Source: Dimorphilus gyrociliatus
Taxonomy: Eukaryota > Annelida > Polychaeta > Dinophilidae
Assembly (NCBI GenBank): GCA_904063045.1
Contig: CAJFCJ010000033.1
Span: 62,001 to 126,000, forward strand
Direction: 5' to 3'
DNA: 64,000 bases
This document shows, in pieces, positions 43,651 to 56,638 of this stretch. Below the pieces are notes generated by a model. That model did not search any database. It worked only from the letters and a program-made list of their open reading frames with translations, and was not told the DNA's origin. A program made the position numbers and the translations under genes. Positions within the stretch are counted from its first letter, which is position 1; every line of letters begins with the position of its first letter.

Positions 43651-45211
43651 TTATTTATAGACGTTCATAAAGTCCAAATCGTATTTAGTCCGTTTCGGAG
43701 ATACAGATGATCTTTTCAAACGACGTAAAATGGGTTGGAGTAAATCTTTGTCTTCCTCAGTTTCCGATTCACATAGTTTACGCTTGCTCTTCCAACCTTC
43801 TCGTCTTTGAATATACCAATCAACGCGCTCTCGATATTTTGCCTCCATATCTTCATCTTCATTGCGGTCTGATACATTTTCCTTGGCAAAAAACCCTTTT
43901 TCTAACCTGAATAAAATCTCTTTTAATATTTTACAAAAAGAAAAGTTTGCAGTCTATAGTCCAAAACTTACACTTCGCATGTCAAACATTCACAAAAACA
44001 ATTCTTCTTGCCAAAAAAATCATTTCCATAATTACAGAAAATTTCATCTTCACGTTCGATATTATTTATCGCAACAACTTCAATCGTTCCGTCGTGCTTT
44101 GTCACAAACTTACAATTTGGATTACAATCATGGTTAATAAAAGAGATCGGACCCAGCCACAGTTGAGATCTTTTGTCACACGTCGAGTACATAACGCTGT
44201 GATCGTTTTTGCCTGGAATCAAAATGTCCACTTCGTCCTTTTCACTAAGTTTGGCTGCCATTCCAACTAATCGTTTTATTCTGTCTCCTCGACACCATTT
44301 TTTTGTAGCAATAACTTTAGCCCCTTTATAATTTTCCCATTTATAACGATCGCACCTTTCAAGGCGGAAGCCGGAGGAGGTCAGGAAAAAAGAGAAGTAT
44401 GTAGCAAGCTATAGAAGAAAATGTAATTATTACTTGAAGATAATGCGATTAGTGTGTTAATATTATGAAAAAAAATTTCACTTAGTAGAATCCAACACCT
44501 ACAATATATCTATATCTAAACCTATAACGCTTAATATTCGCCAACATGAAATGTTCTTTTCTAAAATGTTCCATTTTTTTATTATACGAATGCAAACTAA
44601 TTCCTAAAAGTTTATAGTTTTAAATAATACTTACATGACGATGAAATGATATAACACATTCATCAATAACAGTATAAAACTTTCTGAAGTATATTTCAGT
44701 TTCGGCTATCAAGTCGAAAACAGCGTCAATGGCCTTGGTTTTCTTCGCAAAACGAGCTATGCCAATGTAAACATGTAGTTTGGACTTGTCGAAGCTGGGA
44801 AAGAATAATTTGTTTTTAAATTATTGTTAAAAATGCTTTATATGAGAAATTGTTAACTTACTCGACGACGTTCATCTTTCGGGTTTCAAAACCAATAATA
44901 GGATCTATGAGCATACTTGTTGCTAGGTCATCATTGAGGCATAGATCTTTCAAACTCATATGAGTTTTATGATGTATCCTCATGTTGTCCTCGTCGTCGG
45001 TTTGTGATCTAAAAATGAAAAAAACACATTTCAACTGCCGCCATGCGTTTTTTAGTCGCTAAAATGTCGCCTCGATAAGTTCATTTTCTTGCAAACAAAA
45101 TATTTCATGTCATAGATAAATAATTAAAAAAACTTACGAATCGTCCGTAAAAGCAAAATTTGCCACTTTGGCTGTAGAATAAAGGGGGGCCTTTCTTCGG
45201 CGTTTTTTCAT
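43651..45211 (-). CDS. KMT5B: Histone H4-K20 methyltransferase, SUV4-20 type (KMT5B/C)
   Basis: Nuclear SET-domain enzyme that adds further methyl groups to H4K20me1 in heterochromatin. Start 45211-45209 gives a basic N-terminus ([15 protein letters not shown]). Exon 2 has the family hallmark [19 protein letters not shown]. Then come [20 protein letters not shown] (about 44634-44795) and the SET domain: [71 protein letters not shown], then the post-SET-like cysteines CFCECLTCE (about 43972-44400). The C-terminal exon (43651-43910) is basic and charged. About six exons; shorter than vertebrate SUV420H1 (no long C-terminal tail), similar to short SUV420H2. Looks intact. Confidence 0.93.
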
Positions 45212-47570
45212 GATAATAGGCGTCAAGTCAACTACTTTACAAGCGTTTCCACACGTGCTCTAACAGATTTTTGAAATAGTACTCAACTATAAGCAATACT
45301 TTTCGTAATTTTTTAGATTTAAATTTTTCAAAACTTTTGAATATAAAACAATTATTTATAAATTATTAATTAAAAACTTGTCAAAATCTTCGTACTTTAT
45401 TAATTCTTGGCACTGACGTTTTTTTGTTTGAAAAAAAAAAAACTTGTACTAATACCATTTTGTGCTAATTGCCAATTATCGTTCATTGTTTATTTTACAT
45501 TTTATTACATCATTCCTAGAATATTTTATATAAATTTTATTTAAAAATTAATTTTAAATTATTTTATATATCTTACTTTGAAAAAGTTTCATTATTCTCA
45601 TTATTTTCCTTAGAAATAAAAAGAATTGTCATAGATTTTAGACGTTCTAAAAATAATCTTCCATTAATTTTATTGTAAAAAAAATACACTAATTTTTTTA
45701 TTTATTAAAGAGGTCGTTTTAAAACACAGCTAATATATTATTAATACAAAAGAAAACAATGTTTACAATATAATCATTTAATCCTAGTATATTGTATAGT
45801 GCCAAATATTTTTTAAACAAAGATTATAAGTAATAAAGGACAATTGACTTGATTTAAACTTGTAAGTTTAATATTATAATGTATTTATTTATTTGTATTG
45901 GTATTGATACTAACTTTAAAGGATCCTTGGACTTTGCTCTTTTATTCAAACGAAAAGGGAAAAGTCTCACCCGTCTCTTCTATTTTCCAATTGCGTTTGC
46001 AGAAAAATCAAAACTATACAATGGCGGAACGATTAATTTATGATAAAAGTAATTCGGAATGTGAATAAGCTTCCGTCTAATGCAAAAACTATAATATAGG
46101 AACATTTAAGTTTAGATAAAACAACGCTAAGTTTCTTTTAATACTTTGTAATTTAATTCTGAACACTAGAAATATGATCTAAACGATAATTAATAAATAT
46201 TCAATCGTTAATTAGACAATAACGCCATCTACTTTTTTTTGGAAAAAAGCCTAATTTCAGATGTGGAGAGAAAAATATTGGAAGTAATAGTGTATCTATG
46301 ACAAAAAGTTAATACTAAGCCTTATGCAAACGTTAATTCGCTAATCTTCATAGTTGAAGGAAAGATGGCGAAATGATCTTGAATAAGAGAGAAGCTTAAT
46401 CAGACGAGCAAGCAGGCTTGAAAGAGACAATCCCTTCTGATAGGATATGGGTAAAGGAGAGAAGGAAAATTTCTTAATCGACATAATAGAATGAATTGGA
46501 TAGCAATTAGATAAAGAATATAAACCTGTTGAAAGATCTCAACAAAGATTATCTTACATTCTTTATAGTATTAGGCAATGGATATTCTTAATAAAGACAA
46601 TACCTTCCTCTTTTTTTAATTGTGTAGATTCGAATGACAAAGCGTATGGAAAAGTTTTTACGTGCGTGCATTCCGTATTTGCGGAAGACAAGTTTGTCGG
46701 AAATCCGATATATTTTCAATGTATTTCTTCTAAGCGATTTATATACCCAACTCGACAAAGTCAGCCTTAAAGGTGCATAGTTTACTTTCCTTGTTTGTCT
46801 GTTTTTCAATAAAAAAGGTATACAGTTGGTACAGTATAAATATACAGTATTAGAAGAAAAAAACGACAGTGTTGATAATTCCACCAATATATGATCACGC
46901 TGTTAATTATAACATATTTTTAATTAGGATTAAGATGCAGCGACTGACAAACTGTTTATGAAGCGTATGACATTTAATTATCGTTACTAAATGATAAATA
47001 TTATGTGCATATATTATATAACAGATTTTACAGTAAACTCATATGGTGAAGTCGACCATCGTCCCATCTATATATTCAGCTGATCTCTTTTAAAGAAACA
47101 GTTTGTTTTAAGAATTAATTCTAATATTATTCTTTTTTATTACCCATCATATCTTTATCTCTCTTTTTTTGGAAGTTCTCTTTCTCTCTCTGTCTCTCTA
47201 TTTAGCAGGGATAATTATTAGAATCATGTAAGGGGCTGTCCAATTAGAGGGGATTTTGTTGTTATTTATATTGGAATTAGTCATAGGGAGGTCAAAGACA
47301 ATAACTAAAGCTCATCAACGTTACATGTTTCAAAAGTTAAAGAAAACACGCACGTATAATTGAATAGAAAAACTTGCTTCAAAACATCTACAGCTAACTT
47401 GATGCTTGTCTTGAAATCTTGACATTTCATGCGCATGCGCGTTTAAATAGTTCGCGCTATATGGGCGTAAGTTTGAGATACGATAGTCTGTATTCGTTGT
47501 CGCACCTTCAATAAATCCACAACATCCCTCTCTTATTCCGAATAAAGATATTCCAATTAACAAGAGAGCC
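45212..47570. other. Intergenic region between SUV4-20 and xylose isomerase
   Basis: Divergent spacer of about 2.4 kb. AT-rich, with locally more GC near 45940-46080 and 46360-46450. A short ATG-started stretch at about 46020 (Kozak-like ACAATGG, 16 codons, ends near a donor-like TGTGAATAAG) is too little to call. The minus-strand open frame 46588-46887 resembles no family I know. The promoter of xylose isomerase should lie just before 47571. Confidence 0.4.
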
Positions 47571-49879
47571 ATGGCAGATGAAGTCAAGGGAGAAGACGCA
47601 TTTTTAGAAGGTTATTCAATTTAATTGTATGAATATTTGTTGAGTTCCTTCATTCGTTTCAGAAATTGGACCCATCCCCTATAAGCCAGACGCTAAACCA
47701 AACGAGACTATGGTCTTTAAACATTACAATCCCGACGAGTTAGTTCACGGGAAGCGAATGGAGGATTGGCTTAGATTCAGCGTCTGCTACTGGCATACTT
47801 TCCGTGGCGTTGGAGCCGACCCATTTGGACAACCGACCATAAATAGATCTTGGGAAGACGGAACAAACTCGGTTGAGAATGCTAAACAACGATTGAGGAT
47901 TGCTTTTAGATTTATGAACCTTTTAGGCATAAAATTCTGGACATTTCACGATCGGTAAGTAATTATCTCTCCTTTAATTAAGAGTGTATTATGAGATATT
48001 TCTCTTTAAAAATATCTTTATATCATTTTTCCTTTCTTTAAAGTGATATCGCACCGGAAGGTGCAACTTTGGAAGAGACTAATCGTAATTTAGACGAACT
48101 CACCGACTTGGCTCTAAACTTGCAGAAAGAATATGGTATAAAGCTTCTATGGGCCACCTGCAATCTATTTTCAGCTGCAAAGTAATTTGAATAGAATAAC
48201 AGTGTATATAGAAATATTATAATTATCAATTTATTTAACACAAAAAAGGTTTGCGAATGGAGCTGCAAGTAATCCAGATGCTCATGTTGTAGCATATGCT
48301 GGGGCACAGGTAAAAAAGGGATTGGAAATTGCCAAGAAGCTGGGCGCTGAGAACTTTGGTAAAATATTAACAATAAAAAAAAAACACACACACACAACAA
48401 TGAGTGTTTATATTAAATTATTTATAATAAATCGATTCCCCTATAGTTTTCTGGGGCGGAAGAGAGGGTTATCATAGTATCTTAAACACTCAAATATCGA
48501 CTGAACTGAGGAATATGGCCAACTTTTTTAAAATGGTTGTCGGTAAGAAAATTACCTCTTTTTCGCTTTCTGCGTTTCCTTTATTTATTCATTCATTCGT
48601 TGGTTCATTCACCAGCTCACTAACTCATGCACTCTTTATCTCTTTCTTTTACATCGTCAACGTATTCTTCTCTCTCGTTTTCTTTTCATTATCTCTTCTT
48701 TTTTAAAATTAATAATGCATATTGTATAGAATTATTATAATACTAGTGACAAAAATATGTTTCACTCATTAGCATATAAAGAGAAAATAGGCTTTACGGG
48801 ACAGCTTCTTATCGAACCAAAACCTAAAGAACCATCGAAACACCAATACGATTATGGTAAATTTTGCTTCTAATTATTTTTATTATTGTTAATGTAAAGC
48901 GAAAGAGAAGAGAAAACAACAAATTTTAAATTAAGTTAATTATAGATGCCATGACTGTCATTGGATTTTTGAAAACTTATGAACTTGACAAACATTTCAA
49001 GGTATTTTTTTTATTAAATTTAGCAGAAAAGAGACAAAAATAATAATTACAAATTGTTCTCTATTTAAAGCTGAATATTGAACCTAATCATACAACTTTA
49101 GCTGGACACGGTTACGAGCATGACGTTGTTTTGGCATCAGAGTAAATACAATATACATACATAGTTATTTAAATTTAATGATTAATATGAACAATAGGTT
49201 CGATATGTTGGGCTCGATCGACGCTAACACAGGTTCTCCAGATCTTGGCTGGGATACTGATCAATTCCCCATGGACGTTAAAAGCTGTACTTTGATTATG
49301 CTGGTAAAAATTTAAGCTACTTTGTGTATTATATTTCTATTATATAACATACATTTTGTAGGCTGTTATTAAGAAAGGTGGACTCAATCCGGGCGGTTTA
49401 AATTTTGACGCCAAAGTTCGAAGAGAATCGACTACTGTTCGAGATATGTTTATCGCTCATATCGGAGCAATGGATACGATGGCAAGAGGATTAAAGGGAG
49501 CTATTAAAATTATCCAAGATGGCTATTTCGAAGATTGTTTAAAGGTTTTTCAGTTTTTTAAACTTTCATAATAATATCTTATAAAAACAATAATCCTCTT
49601 AGAAACGATATTCGTCCTTCTCCTCCGGAATTGGAGCAAAAATATCTGGCGGAACTGCATCTTTGGAAGAATTGGAGGTAAAATTGATTAATTATCATTT
49701 TCTGTCCTTATTAAAAAATAATAATAATAAAAGAAAAGAAAAGAACAACAATAAATAAATAATTGTTTCCTCTCCCCCTCTATTTTAACTAACAGGACTA
49801 TATTAAAAAGAACGGAGAGCCAACTTTACAGACTGGTCAACAGGAGCACTACGAATCGATGCTGAACGCATACATTTAA
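47571..49879 (+). CDS. xylA: Xylose isomerase
   Basis: Interconverts D-xylose and D-xylulose (and glucose/fructose weakly) in a TIM barrel using two divalent metals. Start 47571 ([13 protein letters not shown]). Conserved blocks in order: [14 protein letters not shown], the catalytic histidine in [62 protein letters not shown] (metal ligand Glu and Lys), [18 protein letters not shown], and [20 protein letters not shown] (metal ligands). About 10 exons with short GT-AG introns; about 440 residues, the usual length of long (class II) bacterial and plant enzymes. The N-terminal exon has no obvious signal peptide, so it is probably cytosolic. Introns and flanking animal genes show that this is a resident nuclear gene, not contamination. 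Active-site residues look complete. Stop 49877-49879. Confidence 0.96.
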
Positions 49880-50404
49880 ACAATAAACGAAAAAGAATGT
49901 TCTAAAGATTACTAATTTAACATAAATGTTGCGTAATTATTCTTTTTTTGGAACATTTTACTTAAATTTATGAAAATATACAAAATAAATAAAATATGTA
50001 TGGAAAATTCTAAAATTTATTATATATCTTATATATAGAGTTATAATAATTATTTTGCGTTAACCCAAGATTGTACTTTTGATGATAATAAATTAATTTT
50101 GACGTGGTACTAATTAATTGTAAACCTATTGAGAATAATTAGTTCCTTCTAATTAAATCTCTTGATTATTTATCTTTTTATGGTAAATAGCCTTGACTTA
50201 ATACTATTTAATAAGAAATTTTAATGAGGATTATATATATATATATATATATACATATAAATTATACATAAAACTATATTGCTTCACCATTCCGTCTGCT
50301 ACAGTAGTAGTGGTAGTTTGAGTACAATCTACAGCGGTTTGGAGTAAGTTGTCATACGTCAAACTCGTCAAGGCACTTCGAAACTTTTATATCTATATAT
50401 AAGT

Positions 50405-50458
<54 letters not shown>

Positions 50459-50563
50459 ATATACACGATATATGTATATATATCTATGTATACATATACT
50501 TATATAATGCTTAAAAAAGTAACACTTTTCTTTTAATCAAGAGGGCGCATTTAAACTTCCGGC
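49880..50563. other. Spacer with TA microsatellites
   Basis: 3' flank of xylose isomerase and promoter of the SAP-THAP gene. (AT)n runs at about 50228-50251 and 50409-50454, followed by imperfect TATACA palindromes. No coding exon seen. Confidence 0.7.
50409..50454. repeat. (AT)n microsatellite
   Basis: About 23 AT dinucleotides in the spacer, about 110 bp upstream of the SAP-THAP start codon. Confidence 0.95.
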
Positions 50564-51683
50564 ATGTTTTGCGGTTTGAACGCAGCTTTTCGCTCTGTTA
50601 AAAATTCCTTTATAAAAGGTTTAAATATGCAAAATAAAGACTCAGAAGAAGGTAAATAAATGTTTTATTACCATTGCAATGGATAGTTGTTGAATTTGTT
50701 TTGAAAAAAGTGATTAGTTGACTTACTTTTAGTGTCGGAATCGAGTCTCGGACCATCGAAGGAGGTTATCCAAAAGAACGAAGAACCTATTCTTCCTTGC
50801 TGTTCGTTATATGTTAACTATATTATCTTTTTTACTTAATTCCCTTTTCATTTCCATTCCTTTCTTTATATATATATATATATATCTCCCTCTCCCTGCT
50901 TCTTTTCTCAACATATAATTTTAGTCCTTTTCATTGTCTAATACAGTTTCGGAACACGTTACCATGGACCAACTAAGAAAGATGAAAACTGGACAATTAT
51001 CGAGAATATGTCAAGATTTAGATATTCCATCAAGAGGTAGTAAAGCTGTACTTAGAAGTCGTATTATGGCAATGCAGTAAGTATTATAATACTTGCGGAG
51101 ATATCTTTTCCTACATAAAGCATTGTCGTTTAACAGACAGAGCGTAAATTACAGGAACTTTGGCCCGAGAAAGGGAAGGGGAATACTTGGCCATAAAGTC
51201 GTATGTTGCATTCCTGGATGCAATAACTTCTCTGGTCAAGTCTTACCGGATGGACACGAAATATCCCTTCATCCTCTACCAACAGGTCCAAAACGTGACC
51301 GCATTAGAACTGAATGGAAAAGGCGTCTAGTCAACGCTGACGTTCGCCATATCACTGATAACATTAGGGTATAATAATCTAGGTGTTTCTTTTTTTTATT
51401 ACTTTTACTTAGTTTTTTGTTTTTTTCACACTTTTTTCAGGTTTGTTCTACTCACTTCACGAATAGAGTAATGAATGTTGATTCTATTCCAACGATATTC
51501 CCCAGAAAGTTGGATAGAATAGAATTGCCCAGTCTTGAACTTATGGGCGAAGATGAAGAATTTGAATTATTTACACCAAGAATAAAGAAGCGAAAATGTA
51601 GAAGGTTATACTTTAAAAATTTACGAAAAGACTCACCAAGAAATGAGTCATTCCCAGGCCCGTCCAGGATGAATTGGTTTTGA
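50564..51683 (+). CDS. SAP-domain plus THAP-type zinc-finger protein
   Basis: Predicted nuclear DNA-binding protein. Exon 1 (50564-50652, MFCGLNAAFRSVKNSF) joins at 50947 to a SAP helix-turn-helix motif (MKTGQLSRICQDLDIPSRG, SKAVLRSRIMAMQ, residues about 35-75). Exon 3 (51138-51368) carries a THAP zinc finger: CCIPGC, then EWKRRLVN with the invariant Trp, and in exon 4 (51442-51683) CSTHF and SIPTIFP, completing the C2CH pattern. The C-terminus is acidic then basic (KKRKCRRLYFKNLRK). About 220 residues. An alternative small exon may exist at 50734-50771 (VSESSLGPSKE) but its phase does not fit the next exon. No transposase domain is attached. SAP and THAP in one small protein is unusual in my knowledge. 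Stop 51681-51683. Confidence 0.85.
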
Positions 51684-54621
51684 CTTGAAAAGGAAAAAAA
51701 AAAGAAAAAAGCCGAAAAAAAATAAAAAAGAAAGAAGAAAACAAGGTTGTTATTTAGGTGAAATACATATAAATGTTTAATGCATATATAGATATACATA
51801 TATATATGTATAAGGTATACTTGATTAAAAATCAAAAAGTTGTATTAATTGTACTATCTGTTAGGGTTATAACTCCCATATATATACATATATATGTATA
51901 TATATATACAAGATTAGTTTGAGAAAGAGATAGAGAGAGAAAGAGAAGGAGAGAGGCGAAAGGAAGAAAATTATACCTTTGATAATAACTTTTTTGTTCT
52001 TCCTACAATGATATTATTGTCGATTACTTTACGTCAACGTTTATAAACGCTAAAAAAACCGTCATGGTTTCCATTAACCGTGATGGAGTTTTCTTTCTCT
52101 CCCTCCCCCGCCCTTTTTAGATTTATTTCTTTTCTTATTTCTCTCTTTCTCTCTTTTTGGATATATTTGATGAACAAATTTGGATAATAAGTCTATAATT
52201 TCTTATTTAATGTATTCCGTTTATTTTGTTCTTTTTTCCTTTGGAATTGTTTATTTATTAATCTATTCTTTCTTTCTTTCGCTCCTTCTTTATCATATGT
52301 ATTAGTGTACATTTATTTAATAAAGAGTATATAGCATACGTCATGTTATTGTCTTTGTTGACCCATCTGTTTATGTCTGTTGTTTGTCACACACACAGAC
52401 TTATATATATATAGATGCATATATATATATAATATGCTTGTGTCAGCAAATATTTGAATATATTTTGAATAAAAAGGTAAAATTTAAAGAAAGCAAAATT
52501 AAACAATGCTGTACATCAACTTATAAAAGTAACAAACAACTCAATAATAGAAATTAAATATGACGAATATTAGGTTGATTATATTTGTTATCATTTTTGT
52601 CCTATTTTATTTTAATGACGACGACGAAATTGGGAAAAAAACAACATTTTTCTTTTCATCCGTAAAGAGTTATTATATTTAAAAATTAACTTATCACGTT
52701 TCAAAGTGTGTTCTGTGCCTAAAAAAAGATTTCTTACACATGTTAGCTAACAATTTTATCAATAGCTTATACATTGTGACAACTGCGACTCTTTCCCTCG
52801 CTGTTGTTGGTAAGGACAGAGAGGAAGAGAGAGAGAGAGAGAGAGAGAGGGGAGGGTGAAAGTATACAGTTGTATAGGCCTATGAATAGATATGGTGTAT
52901 TGTTAAACGTTTCATTATAATAACTTTATTAAGTCTTTCATATTCAACAAGTTTTGTTTGTAATTCTTTTGAAAAGAAAGCCATGCTATAATGTACTGAA
53001 AGTGTTATGTAACTGTCAAAATCCGACAATGAATTGAAAATGATAAGCTTTCTTTCATATTCACTGATATCAATCAGTATACAATCATTTCTAATGATAT
53101 TTATTATTCTATCTACTCTCCACAAGCGTTATAAACACATGTACGCAGCAAGGAAATACAGTAATATTGCAGTAACAACTGTAATACAATTTTATAACAC
53201 TACCGTGTATTTATAGACAGTTCAACAAACTCTTTCATTTTTCCTACTTTATTTATAAAAAAAAAACAAGAAAGTTTCCTTCTTTTCTTTCTTTGTTTCT
53301 TTTTTGAAAAAAGAATCCTTATCTTTTTCTATCTTTTATCTGTAAATCCAGTTGTTTGTCATAGACGGTATATATGTAATATTTTTTTAAAATTATATGA
53401 TAAACGTAATTAACTCTTTCTTAGTTAAACAATTTTTAGCTGACCTTGATAAGAAGAGCGTCTAATAATGTTATCCATTACGTAGAATTTAACGGCTAGT
53501 TGCTATCATTAGATGTGAAAAAGTGTTATAATAGTAACGTTTATTGTAGTCATGGCATTACTCTACATTTCTTCACGAATAATTACATTAAACATATGTT
53601 TTAATTACATATTGAAAAGGGAAGCAACTAGATTTTCAACTTAGTGTCCTAACCTGGACAGAAGCATAGACTAAAAGTAACTCCCACGACTAATCCAGCT
53701 ATGCATTCCCTTCAACACGACTTTTAAACTTATTACCATATTTGGTAAACTTATTATCATCTTTTCTATCTATCTTGCTAAAAACATAAGGCTATGCAAT
53801 TATAAAAATATATACTACATATTCTATGCTCTTTACAATTTGTCAACTGAAAGAAAGTATATCATTTGCCTAGATCGTCTAGAGTCTTGGTTATTAAATA
53901 TAACTGCCTCGGGTACCTGAGAGAACTAGATGAAAGATAGGAAAAATTCATGAGTTGATTTCTTTTCACACCCTAGATTTTTAATGAAGAGCATCGCAGA
54001 TAGGATATTAAGGTTTAGACTATAAGAAATATATAGATAGAAGTATAATGTTCTACTTAAAACAATATATACAGTATTAATATATACATATATAAATATC
54101 CTCTATAATGTAGTTCATTTACTCAATATAGCCATTGCCTTTATACATTTGTATAATCATATAGTGTAAACTGGTAGAATAAATCCCCGCTATGTATTCT
54201 CTCTCTCTCTTTCTTTCTTCATCTTTCACTCAATCTTTTGTACAGAACATACTTTACTATTTTTTTTTTAATTATCGACAAAACTTCTGATTTTCGATAT
54301 ACAAATTCCATATCAACTAAGTCTTTTAAAAGAGTATTTATTCCTTGTAAAAGTTTATACAGAACGTTGTTCTTTTTTCGATTAGTTCTTTTTTTTTTAC
54401 TTTAACTCTTCCTCTACAGAGTAAACTTTATTGATATTTCCTTAAAATATGTTTTTTTTAAACTCTGCCAGATGTTCCATCCTTAACCGATTGAATTTAA
54501 TACTTTATTTATTGGCATATAGCGGGCACAATCGATAAAAGACTTCGACTTCCGGTATTCTAACAACTCGCAAAAGCTATTTTTTATTCTGAATTACTAA
54601 TTCTATCTTTAGTGAAGCCTA
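51684..54621. other. 3-kb intergenic region
   Basis: 3' flank of the SAP-THAP gene and upstream region of ARL1. AT-rich with TATATACATA palindromes (51780-51910), a (GA)n tract at about 52826-52849 and CT-rich stretches. Open frames at 52880-53125 (minus) and 53034-53216 (plus) overlap each other on opposite strands and match nothing I know. No gene called. Confidence 0.55.
52826..52849. repeat. (GA)n microsatellite
   Basis: About 12 GA dinucleotides in the intergenic region upstream of ARL1. Confidence 0.9.
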
Positions 54622-56135
54622 ATGGGTGAGAATAAAAAATATTTTTATTTCAACTTTAGTGTTAAAAATGCTTTTAACTATCCTGCAAATGTTGCTTTTG
54701 TCTATAATCTAGAATTTTTCAACGAGTTCTTTATTTCGCGTTGAAAAAATTGATGCAATTAGTGAAAAAGAAAATTTTATGATTTTATAAAGTAAAAATA
54801 GAAAGCTTTAAAAAGTAATCGTAAAACCTTAAAGAAAATCGCAAAAGTGTTGCAAAATCTATAAACTATTTGATAGGATATGAAAAGCAGTGTCAATTTG
54901 CCGATTGTAGGAATACTAGCATATGTTTGTATTTTTAGTAATGGAAAACTAAATAATTCCCGAATTTTATTCTTAATTTCTAAGAATTAAACGAAAAACG
55001 AACTATTTTAATTAAAAATTGTTTAGAATGCATACTGAAAAGGTGTAAGACTGGTTGTATTTCAAATATATAACATGTATATATAAATTTAAAAAGAGAA
55101 AACTAGCACATGTGACAAACAATCTATTTTTTACATCTTAACAAGAAAGTTGACAAGTTTTTAAAACTCTTCCTGAACAAAAGAGTTTATATATCTACAA
55201 ACAGAAACGAATATAATGATTAGGAGGGAAATTTTTAATGTAACATATAATAATTCATAAATACACGTATCTATTGTATTGTTATATCTATATTTACGTT
55301 CTCTAATTAACAATGAATAGGTGGATTTTTCTCCCGCGTTTTCTCTGGTCTATTCGGTGGAAGAGAACGTCGAATTTTGATTCTAGGCCTTGATGGAGCT
55401 GGTAAAACAACGATATTGTATCGTTTACAAGTTGGTGAAGTTGTGACAACTATACCAAGTTAGTTTCGTAGTAATTAACCTTTAAAAATGGTAATTGTCA
55501 TCACCCATAACAGCCATTGGTTTCAATGTCGAAACAGTCACCTTTAAAAACCTAAAATTTCAAGTTTGGGATTTAGGTGGACAAACAAGTATAAGGTTTG
55601 TTAAATACGAAATACGGTATCTCTCTATTAATTTCATTTTTAATGGGAAATTTGAAACAATCTTGTTTAGACCGTACTGGAGATGCTATTACTCAAATAC
55701 TGATGCAATTATATACGTAGTCGATAGTATGGATAGGGACCGTATTGGAATCTCTAAGCAAGAACTTTTTTCAATGCTCGAGGTAGGCTATCTCTTTCAG
55801 ATTTCCTTTCTCATATTTTATCATCTACTTTATTAAAATTTTTTACCTACTTCTATGTACTTTCTAGGAAGACGAATTGAAGAAGTCTATTTTGGTTGTA
55901 CTGGCTAATAAGCAAGATCTAGAGGGAGCTATGTCGTAAGTAGAATAATAAAATACTTTCCTATTGAAAGGAAATAGCTCAAGTTTTCCTCTATAGCGTA
56001 TCGGAAGTATCACAGGTATTAGGCTTGACGTCCTTAAGAAATAGGAGATACCAGATATTTAAAACTTCGGCCATTAAAGGGGAAGGCCTGGAAGAGTCGA
56101 TGGAATGGTTAACCAATACCATTCAAAATCCCTAG
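54622..56135 (+). CDS. ARL1: ADP-ribosylation factor-like GTPase 1 (ARL1)
   Basis: Small GTPase of the trans-Golgi that recruits GRIP-domain golgins. The start codon is in a tiny coding exon: ATG G at 54622-54625, then a 695-bp intron, then exon 2 from 55321. The join restores [14 protein letters not shown] with the myristoylation Gly2. G motifs: GLDGAGKTT (P-loop), TIGFNVETV (switch I), DLGGQ (G3), NKQD (G4), TSAIKGEG (G5). Sequence is close to vertebrate ARL1 throughout, including [20 protein letters not shown]. Introns at about 55461-55512, 55594-55668, 55783-55867 and 55936-55996. The 75-bp intron 55594-55668 is a multiple of three and has no in-frame stop. Stop 56133-56135; about 180 residues, the expected length. 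Confidence 0.97.
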
Positions 56136-56638
56136 TGATAAAAAAGAAACAGACACGCAGAAAAAGTCTTCTTTAAAATCTTATCTCACTTGTTAATAAA
56201 TTTTATGGATTTGGATTCTTATTTATTCGTTAATAAAAGACACTAAACGCGTATTTTATTTAAATAATTTTGTTATAAAGTCCTTAAATTAAATAATAGA
56301 ATTCTAATGATTTTCTCCCCTATTCCCGCATTTTACCACTTATTCCCCATACATATATATATATATATATATATATGTACGTATATGCATTAGTGCTGTA
56401 TCGCATTAATATCCAGATAGTCAGATTGTACAGCTTTACTAACAACATAGCCCTCTAAAACGGCCAACTTTGACATGTTTGAAATTGACGCGCGAAAATC
56501 ACTATTTTTAAATTTCTACCAGGTTATAATCTTACTACGGAATAATTTTCAGGGTCAAGGACAATTTTTTTTAATTCCAACCTCTCTGTAAACAAAATAA
56601 AAAATAAAGAAAGAGAAAAAAGGCCATAAAAATCCGTA
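56136..56638 (+). other. Spacer between ARL1 and the DNAJC30-like gene
   Basis: ARL1 3' UTR, a short (AT)n run (about 56351-56376) and the presumed promoter of the DNAJC30-like gene. No coding exon seen. Confidence 0.6.

Noticed and set aside
46588-46887. 99-codon minus-strand open frame
   Set aside because: No family resemblance, no nearby exons, and the length is within chance for this composition.
47571-49879. Bacterial contamination as the source of xylose isomerase
   Set aside because: The gene has about nine GT-AG introns of local size and composition and sits between animal genes.
50734-50771. Extra exon of the SAP-THAP gene
   Set aside because: It has an acceptor and reads sensibly (VSESSLGPSKE), but its donor phase does not match the SAP exon.
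52880-53216. Overlapping open frames on both strands
   Set aside because: Neither resembles a known protein; overlap on opposite strands suggests chance.
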